Assembly (NCBI RefSeq): GCF_029543125.1
Contig: NZ_JARQWW010000001.1
Span: 62,001-126,000 of the forward strand
Length of the DNA stretch: 64,000 bases
Direction of reading: 5' to 3'
DNA from: Caulobacter segnis
GTDB lineage: Bacteria > Pseudomonadota > Alphaproteobacteria > Caulobacterales > Caulobacteraceae
Shown here: one piece after another, positions 1 to 7,097 of the stretch
How the letters are laid out: the number at the start of each line of letters is the position of its first letter
Position numbering within the stretch: position 1 is the stretch's first letter
Notes under the pieces: model-generated
Told to the model about the DNA's origin: nothing
Databases searched by the model: none
Seen by the model: only the letters and a program-made list of their open reading frames with translations
Translations under genes and position numbers: made by a program

Positions 1-39
1 CCGGAACTGACCGAGGCCCTCAAGGCCGCCGGCAAGTAA
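1..39 (+). CDS. etfA: C-terminal end of probable electron transfer flavoprotein alpha subunit (partial)
   Basis: The window opens inside a reading frame that ends PELTEALKAAGK-stop. Alphaproteobacterial ETF alpha subunits typically end in a similar PEL-x-ALK helix, and 3-hydroxybutyryl-CoA dehydrogenase (3892-4770), a usual neighbour of etfBA, lies downstream. ETF alpha binds FAD and passes electrons from acyl-CoA dehydrogenases to the quinone pool through ETF-ubiquinone oxidoreductase. Only 12 residues are visible, so the name rests on this short tail and on context. A strong terminator follows directly. Confidence 0.5.
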   Translation, partial: PELTEALKAAGK

Positions 40-63
40 GACTTCTCCACCGCTGGAGACCTA

Positions 64-95
64 AGGCCCGGAAGGCGACTTCCGGGCCTTTTTGC
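64..95 (+). terminator. Rho-independent terminator after the etfA-like gene
   Basis: An inverted repeat with arms cccggaag and cttccggg and a short gcga loop is followed by cc and a run of five T. It lies 25 bases after the stop codon at 37-39 and should end the upstream transcript. Confidence 0.85.
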
Positions 96-147
96 ATGCG
101 CGCCCGGCCTGCTTGCCGACTCGGGCGAACACCCGCACAAATGGTTA

Positions 148-696
148 ATGGCCCTTACGCCGCTCAATAACGCGTCCTTCCTGCGCCAGCCGACCGGTCG
201 GCCGGACGGCGACGCTGCGGCGCGCGGCAGGCCTGCCGTCAGCACTCCAGCGCCCGAGACCACCGCTCGCGCGCCGCTGCCGTCGGAAACCGCCACGCCG
301 GAGCAGCTGGCCCGCCAGCAGCAACGCGGCCTGGCCGCCACCAAGGCCTATGACGACGCCGCGCCGGCCGAGACGCTCTACGCCACGGTCCGCGCCGGCG
401 CGGAGGTGATCGCCGAAATCGCCAACAGCGGCGCGGTCACTTCGCGCGGCTCGGCCCTCACCCTCGGCGGTCCGGACGAGCGCGGCCTGCTGGGCCCCGA
501 ACTGGCCGCCCACCGCGCCGACAAGATCGCCACGGCCTACGGCGCCAAGGTCGAGATGGCGGCCACCGCCCAGACCCAGGAACAGTACGAGGACGAGGTC
601 ACCGCCCGCGCCCTCGCCCCCCGCCGCGAGGTCGGCGCCTACGCCAAGACCTATCAGTCCGGCGAGGACGCCGCCTGGTGGAAGAAGGACGTCTAA
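148..696 (+). CDS. hypothetical protein, 182 aa
   Basis: Not recognised. The product is 182 residues, soluble, with no signal peptide or membrane segment. Residues 1-60 are rich in Ala, Pro, Arg and Thr and look disordered. Residues 60-182 are more ordered, with Ala/Glu-rich helices, a Gly-rich stretch around SRGSALTLGGPDERG, and an aromatic, charged C-terminus (AWWKKDV). Codon use is GC-rich at third positions like its neighbours, which supports real coding. ATG 148 is chosen because it opens the frame; an ATG at 141 is out of frame and no good ribosome site precedes either. It is a single gene between two terminators. Confidence 0.6.
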   Translation: MALTPLNNASFLRQPTGRPDGDAAARGRPAVSTPAPETTARAPLPSETATPEQLARQQQRGLAATKAYDDAAPAETLYATVRAGAEVIAEIANSGAVTSRGSALTLGGPDERGLLGPELAAHRADKIATAYGAKVEMAATAQTQEQYEDEVTARALAPRREVGAYAKTYQSGEDAAWWKKDV

Positions 697-955
697 GGCC
701 AGGCCGGAGACAAGCTCCGAAGTCCGCTCATTGTCGCCTCCCCAGGCCCTGTGCCTTGGGTCCCTGGTTCAGCGGCCAGGGCGTTGGCGGGCGGCTGGCT
801 CTGAGCAAGCGGATGCAGGGACCCTCGCCACAAAGCTCCGCCGTTTCTGGGCCCTAGGCACAAGGCCTAGGGTGACGGAGTTTGGGAAAGGCAGCAGTCA
901 CCCGCCCTCAGAGGTGCGAGGGGATAGCCGAAGCAGTCGCACCAAAGAGAAAAGA
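697..955. other. structured intergenic region with several inverted repeats
   Basis: No convincing gene is present. The stretch holds nested inverted repeats: gggtccctg (758-766) with cagggaccc (816-824), enclosing a smaller ccctgg/ccaggg hairpin; a perfect ccctaggc/gcctaggg hairpin at 852-872; and ggtgcga (913-919) with tcgcacc (937-943), whose loop contains GGGGATAGCCGAAG. A bidirectional terminator follows at 956-984. It may be a cluster of dispersed palindromic repeats, a long structured 3' UTR of the gene at 148-696, or a small RNA gene. Open frames crossing it look non-coding. Confidence 0.5.
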
Positions 956-984
956 CCCGGAGGCGTTCTCCGGGCCTTTCTTTT
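956..984. terminator. bidirectional Rho-independent terminator
   Basis: The stem cccggag/ctccggg with loop gcgtt is followed on the plus strand by cctttctttt and on the minus strand by tcttttctcttt, so it can stop transcripts from both sides. It lies 6 bases beyond the stop codon of the small minus-strand gene at 990-1121. Confidence 0.8.
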
Positions 985-989
985 GATCG

Positions 990-1121
990 TCAGCGGGGGC
1001 TTTCAAGGACTAGCCCCTCGGTCCAGCGCAACTCGTCCTTGTGGACGGGATTGGGCAGGACGCCATGGGCGCTAAGAGTCAGGACGAGCGTGCTCACGCC
1101 CGCGATCAGCAGGATCTTCAT
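990..1121 (-). CDS. small exported or membrane-anchored peptide, 43 aa
   Basis: A 43-residue frame starting MKILLIAGVSTLVLTLSAHG has a short positive N-terminus and one hydrophobic stretch (residues 3-19), so it looks like a secretion signal or a single membrane anchor, followed by a short polar tail (PNPVHKDELRWTEG). ATG 1121 is preceded by aggtga at a good distance (7 bases). An upstream in-frame extension to 1202 lacks a ribosome site and would bury the signal. A terminator follows 6 bases after the stop. Function is unknown; signal, ribosome site and terminator together support a real gene. Confidence 0.55.
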   Translation of the reverse strand: MKILLIAGVSTLVLTLSAHGVLPNPVHKDELRWTEGLVLESPR

Positions 1122-1264
1122 CACACCATCACCTATGGAAAGAACGTGGGTCAGCGGCGCGCCGTGACCCGAACATGCCTCCGCATGGGGTTCGTTGACC
1201 AACGATAGGTTTTCGATGGAGATGTGAGGCGAACTAACAACTATATGGCGGGATAATCCGCGGC

Positions 1265-1918
1265 CTAGTCCCGATCCGGCGCCCCCAGCGGGAAGTAATA
1301 GCGGAAGCGCCGTGCGTCATCGACCGCGCGAGCGAAGGACGGGCGTTGCAGCAGGCGCGCGCGATAGGCCAGCAGATCGGCGTAGCGCTCGGGGATCTCG
1401 TAGGTCCAGTCGGCGTAGAACAGCGAAGGCGCCGCGGCGCAGTCCGCCAGGGTGAAGGCCTCGCCCACCGCCCAGGTGCGTCCCTGCATGCGCTGATCCA
1501 GCCAGGCATAGCTGGTGTCGAGCATCTTGCGCGCTTCGTCGACGCCATAGGGATCACGGCTCTCGGCCGGGCGCAGGGCGTCGTACACAAACTTGCCCTG
1601 GGGTGTCATGACGTAGTTGTCGAAGAAGCGGTCGAGCATCCGCACCTCAAGAGCGAGGTCGGGGTCTTGGGGGATCAGCTTCACCGGCCCCGCGTGATGG
1701 GCTTGCAAGTGCTCGATGATGATGGACGCCTCCATCACCACGCGGCCGTTGTCGCGCAGGATGGGGAAGCGCTTCATCGGCCACAGGGACGCCAGCTCCT
1801 CGCCGACGCCTTCGTCCTCCAGCATCCGATAGGTGAAGGGGATGTCATTCTCGTAGAACGCGATGAGCGCCTTCTGGCAGTAGGACGAGAAGGGGTGAGC
1901 GAAGAGTTCGATGGTCAT
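1265..1918 (-). CDS. glutathione S-transferase family protein
   Basis: The 217-residue product is normal GST size. Residues 1-78 form the thioredoxin-like domain: strand MTIELFAHP, a Ser/Cys active-site turn (S11, S12, C14), the cis-proline in KRFPIL (P52) and the glutathione-contact pair E63-A-S65. Residues 90-217 are the helical C-terminal domain. Such enzymes conjugate or reduce electrophiles with glutathione in the cytosol. The start overlaps the stop of the SRPBCC gene (ATGA), making it the third gene of an ArsR-SRPBCC-GST operon; that context suggests a xenobiotic or stress response, but the substrate cannot be read from sequence. Confidence 0.88.
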   Translation of the reverse strand: MTIELFAHPFSSYCQKALIAFYENDIPFTYRMLEDEGVGEELASLWPMKRFPILRDNGRVVMEASIIIEHLQAHHAGPVKLIPQDPDLALEVRMLDRFFDNYVMTPQGKFVYDALRPAESRDPYGVDEARKMLDTSYAWLDQRMQGRTWAVGEAFTLADCAAAPSLFYADWTYEIPERYADLLAYRARLLQRPSFARAVDDARRFRYYFPLGAPDRD

Positions 1919-2388
1919 GCGAAGGCCGGAGCCTCTCGCCCCTCGATCAGGGCGACAAGGTTCTCCACGTGCCAGGTCGTGCCGTGCTCCCGGCCCTTCA
2001 CCGCCTCGCCGCCGCCGCTGAAGTAGCTGCCCTGTTCGGTGTGGATCAGCCGGGTGGTGTCGCCCTCGGCCCGGAACTCCAGCGTCATCAGGGAGACCGA
2101 TAGCTTATCGTCGTTATGGAAGAGGTCGTAGACGAGGATGATCCGCTCATTCTCGACGATGTCGTGATAGGTGGCCTGGAAGTCGCTCACCATGCCGCTG
2201 GGCCAGCGGGCGCGGAACCGCTCCACGCCGCCGACGCGGAAGTCGAAGTCGCGGTTCAGGGTTTCGATGTCCGACGGCGTCTTGAACCAGGCGCTCTTGG
2301 CCTCAAGGCTGGAATAGGCCGCGAAGACCCGCGCGGGTGAGGCCTTCAGCACCCGTTCGATCGTGAACATGGCGTTGGTGATGCTCAT
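1915..2388 (-). CDS. SRPBCC (AHSA1-like) domain protein
   Basis: A 157-residue protein beginning MSITNAMFTIERVLKASPARVFAAYSS, the classic start of AHSA1/START-like SRPBCC proteins (first strand, then V-F-AAY helix), continuing with the alternating strands and long C-terminal helix (HVENLVALIEG). The fold makes a deep hydrophobic pocket for a small ligand. ATG 2388 overlaps the stop of the ArsR gene by four bases (ATGA); a much longer frame running upstream to 2736 is only the out-of-frame shadow of the ArsR gene. ArsR-SRPBCC pairs are very common in proteobacteria; the ligand is unknown. Confidence 0.88.
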   Translation of the reverse strand: MSITNAMFTIERVLKASPARVFAAYSSLEAKSAWFKTPSDIETLNRDFDFRVGGVERFRARWPSGMVSDFQATYHDIVENERIILVYDLFHNDDKLSVSLMTLEFRAEGDTTRLIHTEQGSYFSGGGEAVKGREHGTTWHVENLVALIEGREAPAFA

Positions 2389-2732
2389 TGATCCCCCTCC
2401 TGAGGGGCGGTTTGGGCCAGATAGGCCTCCAATTGATCGTATTGCTGCTCCCAGAAGCGCTTGCGCTCGGCGATCCAGCGCTCGACCTGGGTCATGACGC
2501 CGACGTCCAGGGTGCAGGTGCGCACGCGGCCCACCTTCTCGCTCTTCACCAGCCCGGCCTCTTCCAGAACCTTCAGGTGCTGGGTGACCGCCGACAGGGT
2601 CATGGGCAGGGGCTTGGCCAGCTCGCTGACCGAGGCGGGGCCAAAGCTCAGGCGCTCCACCATCGCCCGGCGTCCGGGATCGGACAGGGCGTGGAAGGCG
2701 AGGTCGAGCGGCGCGGCTTGATACTGTAGCAT
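2385..2732 (-). CDS. ArsR-family transcriptional regulator
   Basis: The 115-residue product has a winged helix: LDLAFHALSDPGRRAMVERLSFGPASVSELAKPLPMTLSAVTQHLKVLEEAGLV-type order, with the recognition helix in SAVTQHLKVLEEAGLV (about residues 47-62) and a wing in SEKVGRVRTC. It lacks the metal-binding ELCVCDL motif of true arsenic sensors, so it belongs to the metal-independent subgroup found with SRPBCC genes. It is the first gene of the operon and probably represses it through the palindrome just upstream. Confidence 0.88.
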   Translation of the reverse strand: MLQYQAAPLDLAFHALSDPGRRAMVERLSFGPASVSELAKPLPMTLSAVTQHLKVLEEAGLVKSEKVGRVRTCTLDVGVMTQVERWIAERKRFWEQQYDQLEAYLAQTAPQEGDQ

Positions 2733-2733
2733 T

Positions 2734-2743
2734 CACTTAAGTG
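2734..2743. promoter_or_regulatory. candidate ArsR operator
   Basis: The perfect palindrome CACTTAAGTG lies 1-11 bases before the ATG of the ArsR gene. Its position over the start region of the operon is what autorepression by the encoded ArsR protein would need. This is inferred from position and symmetry only. A leader this short would also mean that the ribosome site (aagtga) lies within the operator. Confidence 0.5.
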
Positions 2744-2895
2744 TTCATGCGGCCGGAGAAGAGTCAAGCGCCGCCAGGACAGGTGGAGACAGACCGCCCC
2801 CTCTCTGTGTCCGATCAGTCCCACAGCAGCGCTTTGTTGCGCTGCAAGGCGTTGAAAGCCGTTGGACTTCGCTGGCGGAGACCTATCTTGGCCGC

Positions 2896-3774
2896 ATGGC
2901 GACCCATGTTCCGTATAACAGTCTGCGCGCGCTCGAGGCCGCCGTCCGTCATCGCAGCTACAGCCGCGCGGCGCGGGAGCTGAACGTCACCCACGGGGCT
3001 GTCAGCCAGCAGATTCGCCGGCTTGAGGACGAACTGGGCCAGACCCTGTTCCTGCGCTCCGGCAACGACATGCACCCCACTCCCGCGGCTGAGGATCTGG
3101 CCAAGGTGGTGGCGAAGTCGGTGACTGAGCTGACCAACGCCATGGAGGACGCGCGCTTCCAGGCCTCGCTCTGCCCGCTGGTGATCTCGATCGGGTCGTC
3201 CTTCGCCCGCCGCTGGCTGGCGCCGCGCATGGGGGCCATCTCGAAGATCGAGCCGGCGTTGGAGGTGCGGACCGACGACGGGCTCGCCAATCTGCGCAGC
3301 GACGGCGTGGATGTGGCCATCCGCTTCGGCATCGGCCCGTGGACGGGCCTGGAGAGCCGCCGAATCTTCGCCGACAGCCTGGCCCCCGTATGCAGCCCCG
3401 CCTTCCTGGAGCGGCACCCGCTGGAGAAGCCGGAGGACCTGGCGAACGTGCCGCTGCTGCGCCACACGGGCATTCCGTGGCGGATGTGGTTCGAAGCCCA
3501 GGGCCTGCCGACCCCGCCCGCCGCCCTGCGCGGACTGCGGTTCGACGACACCTCGTTCATGCTGGACGCCGCGGTTCAAGGGGTGGGGGTGGCGCTGGGC
3601 AGGATCGGCTTCGCCAAGGACGAACTGGCGGCCGGAACCCTGGTCCGCCCCTTCGCAGGCGAGGTGGACATTCCCACCGCCCACCACTTCGTCTGGCGGG
3701 CCGACAGCCACAAGCTGGCGCGCATCGAAGCCCTGCGGGACTGGATTCTGGCCGACTCCGCAGCCGCCTTCTAG
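2896..3774 (+). CDS. LysR-family transcriptional regulator (GcvA-like)
   Basis: The 292-residue product is standard LysR length. Residues 5-64 are the winged helix-turn-helix (SLRALEAAVRHRSYSRAARE, then VTHGAVSQQIRRLEDELG), followed by the linker helix and, from about residue 90, the two-lobed substrate-binding domain starting LVISIGSSFARRWLAPRM. The pattern RWLAPR and VDVAIRFG is typical of the GcvA/AmpR subgroup. It is transcribed away from the ArsR operon and toward hbd. LysR proteins usually control a divergent neighbour, here the ArsR-SRPBCC-GST operon about 160 bases away, but the target is not proven. No strong ribosome site was seen. Confidence 0.9.
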   Translation: MATHVPYNSLRALEAAVRHRSYSRAARELNVTHGAVSQQIRRLEDELGQTLFLRSGNDMHPTPAAEDLAKVVAKSVTELTNAMEDARFQASLCPLVISIGSSFARRWLAPRMGAISKIEPALEVRTDDGLANLRSDGVDVAIRFGIGPWTGLESRRIFADSLAPVCSPAFLERHPLEKPEDLANVPLLRHTGIPWRMWFEAQGLPTPPAALRGLRFDDTSFMLDAAVQGVGVALGRIGFAKDELAAGTLVRPFAGEVDIPTAHHFVWRADSHKLARIEALRDWILADSAAAF

Positions 3775-3891
3775 GCGCCGCTTCGCTGCGCCGCAGCAAT
3801 CGCTTGTCGATCATACGGTCGTTCGTGCTACATACCGCGCTTGTTTTTTCAGCTGCGGCGCCGCCGGAGCGTTCAAGCCAAGGCTTGGGGT

Positions 3892-4770
3892 ATGGTTGAT
3901 ATCAAGTCGGTAGGCGTCATCGGCGCTGGTCAGATGGGCGCCGGCATCGCGCATGTGGTCGCGCTGGCTGGCTATGATGTGCTGCTGCACGATCTTTCGA
4001 AGGAACGGATCGACGCGGGCGTCGCCCTGATCGAGAAGAACCTGGCGCGTCAGGTCGGCCGCGGAATCATCGACGACGCCGCCATGAAGTCCGCCCTGGC
4101 CCGCATCAAGCCGGCCGAGGACGTCGCCGCGGTCGGCGGCGCAGACATCGCCATCGAGGCGGCCACCGAAAACGAAGAGATCAAGAAGTCGATCTTCCGC
4201 AGCCTGGTGCCGCACCTGGGTCCCGACACCCTGCTGGCGTCGAACACCTCGTCGATCTCGATCACCCGCCTGGCCTCGGTCACCGACCGGCCGGAACGGT
4301 TCATCGGCCTGCACTTCATGAATCCCGTGCCGATCATGAAGCTGGTGGAGATCATCCGCGGCATCGCCACGGACGTTCCGACCTACGAGACGGCTGTCGC
4401 CTTCGCCCAGTCCCTGGGCAAGACCACCTCGAACGCCGAGGACTTCCCGGCCTTCATCGTGAACCGCGTGCTGGTCCCGATGATCAACGAGGCGATCTAC
4501 ACCCTGTACGAAGGCGTCGGCACCGTTGACGCCATCGACACGGCCATGAAGCTGGGCGCCAACCATCCGATGGGCCCGCTCGAACTGGGCGACTTCATCG
4601 GCCTGGACACCGTCCTGTCGATCATGAACGTGCTCTATGAGGGCCTGGCGGACAGCAAGTACCGTCCCTGCCCGCTGCTGGTGAAGTACGTCGAGGCCGG
4701 ATGGCTGGGCCGCAAGAGCGGCCGCGGCTTCTACGACTACCGCGGCGAGACACCGGTTCCCACGCGCTAA
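3892..4770 (+). CDS. hbd: 3-hydroxybutyryl-CoA dehydrogenase
   Basis: The 292-residue enzyme oxidises or forms 3-hydroxybutyryl-CoA with NAD(P) in butyrate/polyhydroxybutyrate and fatty-acid metabolism. Residues 7-30 carry the Rossmann loop GxGxxG (11-16, GAGQMG) with D32-type acidic end of strand 2 (LLHDLS). The catalytic elements are visible: SNTSSISI, the active-site His in GLHFMNPVPIMKLVEI, and the NHPMGPLEL motif before the C-terminal helical domain, which ends GRKSGRGFYDY. ATG 3892 matches family starts; the frame can be extended upstream only through a TTG. An imperfect inverted repeat acggtcgttcgt (3815-3826) upstream resembles TetR-type fatty-acid operators, a weak observation. Confidence 0.93.
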   Translation: MVDIKSVGVIGAGQMGAGIAHVVALAGYDVLLHDLSKERIDAGVALIEKNLARQVGRGIIDDAAMKSALARIKPAEDVAAVGGADIAIEAATENEEIKKSIFRSLVPHLGPDTLLASNTSSISITRLASVTDRPERFIGLHFMNPVPIMKLVEIIRGIATDVPTYETAVAFAQSLGKTTSNAEDFPAFIVNRVLVPMINEAIYTLYEGVGTVDAIDTAMKLGANHPMGPLELGDFIGLDTVLSIMNVLYEGLADSKYRPCPLLVKYVEAGWLGRKSGRGFYDYRGETPVPTR

Positions 4771-4789
4771 GCCGCCGTAGCGGGCTGGG

Positions 4790-6661
4790 TCACCCCAGCC
4801 CGAACGCGCTCGCCACGCGGAACGTCACGAACGCCGCCAGGTAGGCCAGCCCCACCATGTAGAAGAACATGACCGACGGCCACAGCCAGCCGTTGGTCTC
4901 GCGCTTCACCACGCCCAGGGTCGGGGCGCACTGGGGCGCGAACACGTACCAGGCCAGGAAGGCCAGGGCCGTGGCGATCGACCAGTGGCTGGACAGGGTC
5001 GAGGCCAGGGCGTCCGTGGCGCCGTCCGCCTCGCTGACCGCATAGACCGTGCCCAGCACCGCCACCGCGACTTCGCGGGCGGCCATGCCCGGGATCAGGG
5101 CGATGGACATCTGCCAGTTGAAGCCGATGGGCTGCATGACCGGCTGGATGAAGTGCCCGATCATGCCGGCGAAGCTGTAGTCGATGGCCGGCTCGGTCGC
5201 GCCTTCCGGCGGATAGGGGAAGGTCGACAGCACCCAGACGATGATCATCAGCGGCAGGATGATGCGGCCCGCCCGGCTCATGAAGATGCGCGCCCTGATC
5301 CACAGGTTCATCAGCACGTTCTTGATGTCGGGCGTCTTGTAGGTCGGCAGCTCCATCATGAAAGGCTCCACCGAACCCCGCCAGAAGATGCGGCGGATGA
5401 CGAAGGAGACCAGCAGGGCGCTGATGATGCCGGAGGCGTAGAGGCCGAACATCACCAGCCCTTGCAGGCTGACGAAGCCCCACACCGTGGTGTTGGGAAT
5501 GAAGGCGGCGATGATCAGGGTGTAGACCGGAATCCGCGCCGAGCAAGTCATCAGCGGCGCCACCAGGATGGTGGTCAGGCGGTCCTGCTTGTTGTCGATC
5601 ACCCGCGTGGACATGATCCCCGGGATCGCGCAGGCGAAGCTGGACAGCAGCGGGATGAAGGCCCGCCCATGCAGGCCGGCGCCGCCCATGATCTTGTCCA
5701 TCAGAAAGGCCGCGCGGGCCATGTACCCGCTGTCCTCCAGCATGATGATGAAGAAGAACAGGATCAGGATCTGCGGCAGGAACACCACCACGCTGCCCAC
5801 CCCGCCGATCAGGCCGTCGACCAGCAGGCTCTGCAACAGACCGTCCGGCAGCACGCCTTTGATCAGCTCGCTCAGGGCGGCGAACCCCGCCTCGATGCCG
5901 TCCATGGCCGGTCCTGCCCAGGTGAACACCGCCTGGAACATGACGAACAACAGGCCCAGCAGGAGGGCGATGCCCGCCACCGGATGCAGCAGGACGCCGT
6001 CGATGCGGCCGGTGATGGTGTCGGGACGCTCGGCCGGCTTCACGCAGGCCTTCACGATGCGGCGCGCCTCGGCGTGGGCGTTGCGCAGCTCGGCGGCGGT
6101 CGGCTCGTGCCAGACGTTGTCGTGCGGCTTGACCGTGTCGGCCACGGCGTCGACCTGCTTCAGCAGGTCCTCCAGACCGCGCTTGCGGGTGGCGACCGTG
6201 GTGACGATCGGCGCGCCGATCTCCTTGGACAGGCGCTCGATGTCGATCTGCAGGCCCTGGCGCTGGGCGATGTCGAACATGTTGAGCGCCAGGACGAACG
6301 GCCGGCCCACCTGCTTCAGCTCCAGCACCAGGCGCAGGATCAGGCGCAGGTTGGTGGCGTCGGCCACGCAGACCACCACGTCGGGCGGCGTCTCGCCCTC
6401 CAGGCGGCCGAGCACCGCGTCGCGGGTCACCACTTCATCCGGGCTGCGGGCGCGCAGGGAGTAGGTGCCGGGCAGGTCGAGGACCGAAAGCGTGCGGCCG
6501 GCCGGCGTGGTCAGGTGACCTTCCTTCCGCTCGACGGTGACGCCGGCATAGTTGGCCACCTTCTGCCGGGCGCCGGTCAGGGCGTTGAACAGGGCGGTCT
6601 TGCCGGAGTTTGGATTGCCCACCAGCGCGGCGCGCAGCGGGGAAAGCGTCACGTCAGTCAA
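4790..6661 (-). CDS. feoB: ferrous iron transport protein B
   Basis: The 623-residue inner-membrane protein takes up Fe2+. The N-terminal G domain shows G1 GNPNSGKT (15-22), the switch region NYAGVTVERKEG, G3 DLPGTYSL and G4 NMFD (usual form N-x-x-D). After a helical linker (to about residue 220) come the membrane helices with the two Gate repeats, including the conserved stretch SFACAIPGIMSTR and the later PPCSAR-like loop, here LMTCSARIPVY, where the Cys is retained. It is slightly shorter than enterobacterial FeoB (about 770) but normal for alphaproteobacteria. It lies 3 bases after feoA in one operon. Confidence 0.95.
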   Translation of the reverse strand: MTDVTLSPLRAALVGNPNSGKTALFNALTGARQKVANYAGVTVERKEGHLTTPAGRTLSVLDLPGTYSLRARSPDEVVTRDAVLGRLEGETPPDVVVCVADATNLRLILRLVLELKQVGRPFVLALNMFDIAQRQGLQIDIERLSKEIGAPIVTTVATRKRGLEDLLKQVDAVADTVKPHDNVWHEPTAAELRNAHAEARRIVKACVKPAERPDTITGRIDGVLLHPVAGIALLLGLLFVMFQAVFTWAGPAMDGIEAGFAALSELIKGVLPDGLLQSLLVDGLIGGVGSVVVFLPQILILFFFIIMLEDSGYMARAAFLMDKIMGGAGLHGRAFIPLLSSFACAIPGIMSTRVIDNKQDRLTTILVAPLMTCSARIPVYTLIIAAFIPNTTVWGFVSLQGLVMFGLYASGIISALLVSFVIRRIFWRGSVEPFMMELPTYKTPDIKNVLMNLWIRARIFMSRAGRIILPLMIIVWVLSTFPYPPEGATEPAIDYSFAGMIGHFIQPVMQPIGFNWQMSIALIPGMAAREVAVAVLGTVYAVSEADGATDALASTLSSHWSIATALAFLAWYVFAPQCAPTLGVVKRETNGWLWPSVMFFYMVGLAYLAAFVTFRVASAFGLG

Positions 6662-6664
6662 AAC

Positions 6665-6970
6665 TCAGTTCCCGGACTCAAAACGAACATTGATGGCGGC
6701 CGCTTCCTTGCGGCGAAGGGCGACGCGCATGCCGTCAACGCGCACGGCGATGGGGTCGCCGCCGATCATGCCTTCGTGCAGCAGCTCGATATCCGCGCCT
6801 TCGACAAAGCCGAGCTCCAGCAGGCGGCGCTCCAGCTCTTCGGCCCCCAGGACGCCATGCTTGCTGTGATCGCCCACATGGACGATGACGCCGCGGTCGC
6901 CGGGATGCGCCGTGCTGAGGGCGCGCACGTCGCCCGTCCGCATCTGCTCCGCCAGGGTGCTGTCGTGCAT
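6665..6970 (-). CDS. feoA: ferrous iron transport protein A
   Basis: A 101-residue protein with an SH3-like FeoA domain (residues about 20-98): GDRGVIVHVG, then LERRLLELGFVEGADIELLHEGMIGGDPIAVRVDGMRVALRR, the usual LGF-x-G-x-x-V and GDPIxxxxxGxxxxLR pattern. FeoA is a small cytosolic partner needed for FeoB activity. ATG 6970 is preceded by aggag at 6 bases spacing; the longer in-frame extension to 7099 has no such site. The N-terminal 20 residues extend beyond the minimal family domain. A Fur-box-like sequence lies 20-35 bases upstream. Confidence 0.92.
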   Translation of the reverse strand: MHDSTLAEQMRTGDVRALSTAHPGDRGVIVHVGDHSKHGVLGAEELERRLLELGFVEGADIELLHEGMIGGDPIAVRVDGMRVALRRKEAAAINVRFESGN

Positions 6971-6989
6971 GTCGGCTCCTGCAAAAATG

Positions 6990-7005
6990 TTGCGAACGAT
7001 TATCA
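6990..7005. promoter_or_regulatory. candidate Fur box upstream of feoAB
   Basis: The sequence TTGCGAACGATTATCA resembles the alphaproteobacterial Fur operator pattern (TTGCGAATnATTATCA-like) and lies 20 bases before the feoA start codon. Iron-dependent repression of feoAB by Fur is well established in many bacteria; binding here is inferred from similarity and position. Confidence 0.55.
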
Positions 7006-7097
7006 GTCCAGCTCCACCGTGTCGATGCGACGGTTGGGCTTTGCGTCCTTCCGCCTGACCGCTAAAGCGGGGCGGCGCAGTCTGCACGGAAGTTTTC

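Noticed and set aside
911..943. Possible lysine riboswitch core (AGAGGTGCGA, GGGGATAGCCGAAG)
   Set aside because: The local words resemble the L-box, but the arms between them are missing, no lysine gene follows, and a terminator plus a minus-strand gene lie downstream.
731..1075. Plus-strand open frame across the structured intergenic region
   Set aside because: It runs through several hairpins and the terminator, has no ribosome site and encodes an Arg/Ser-rich sequence without pattern.
1915..2736. Apparent fusion of an N-terminal domain with the SRPBCC protein
   Set aside because: The extra 116 residues are the shifted frame of the ArsR gene; the ATGA overlap at 2385-2388 marks the true start.
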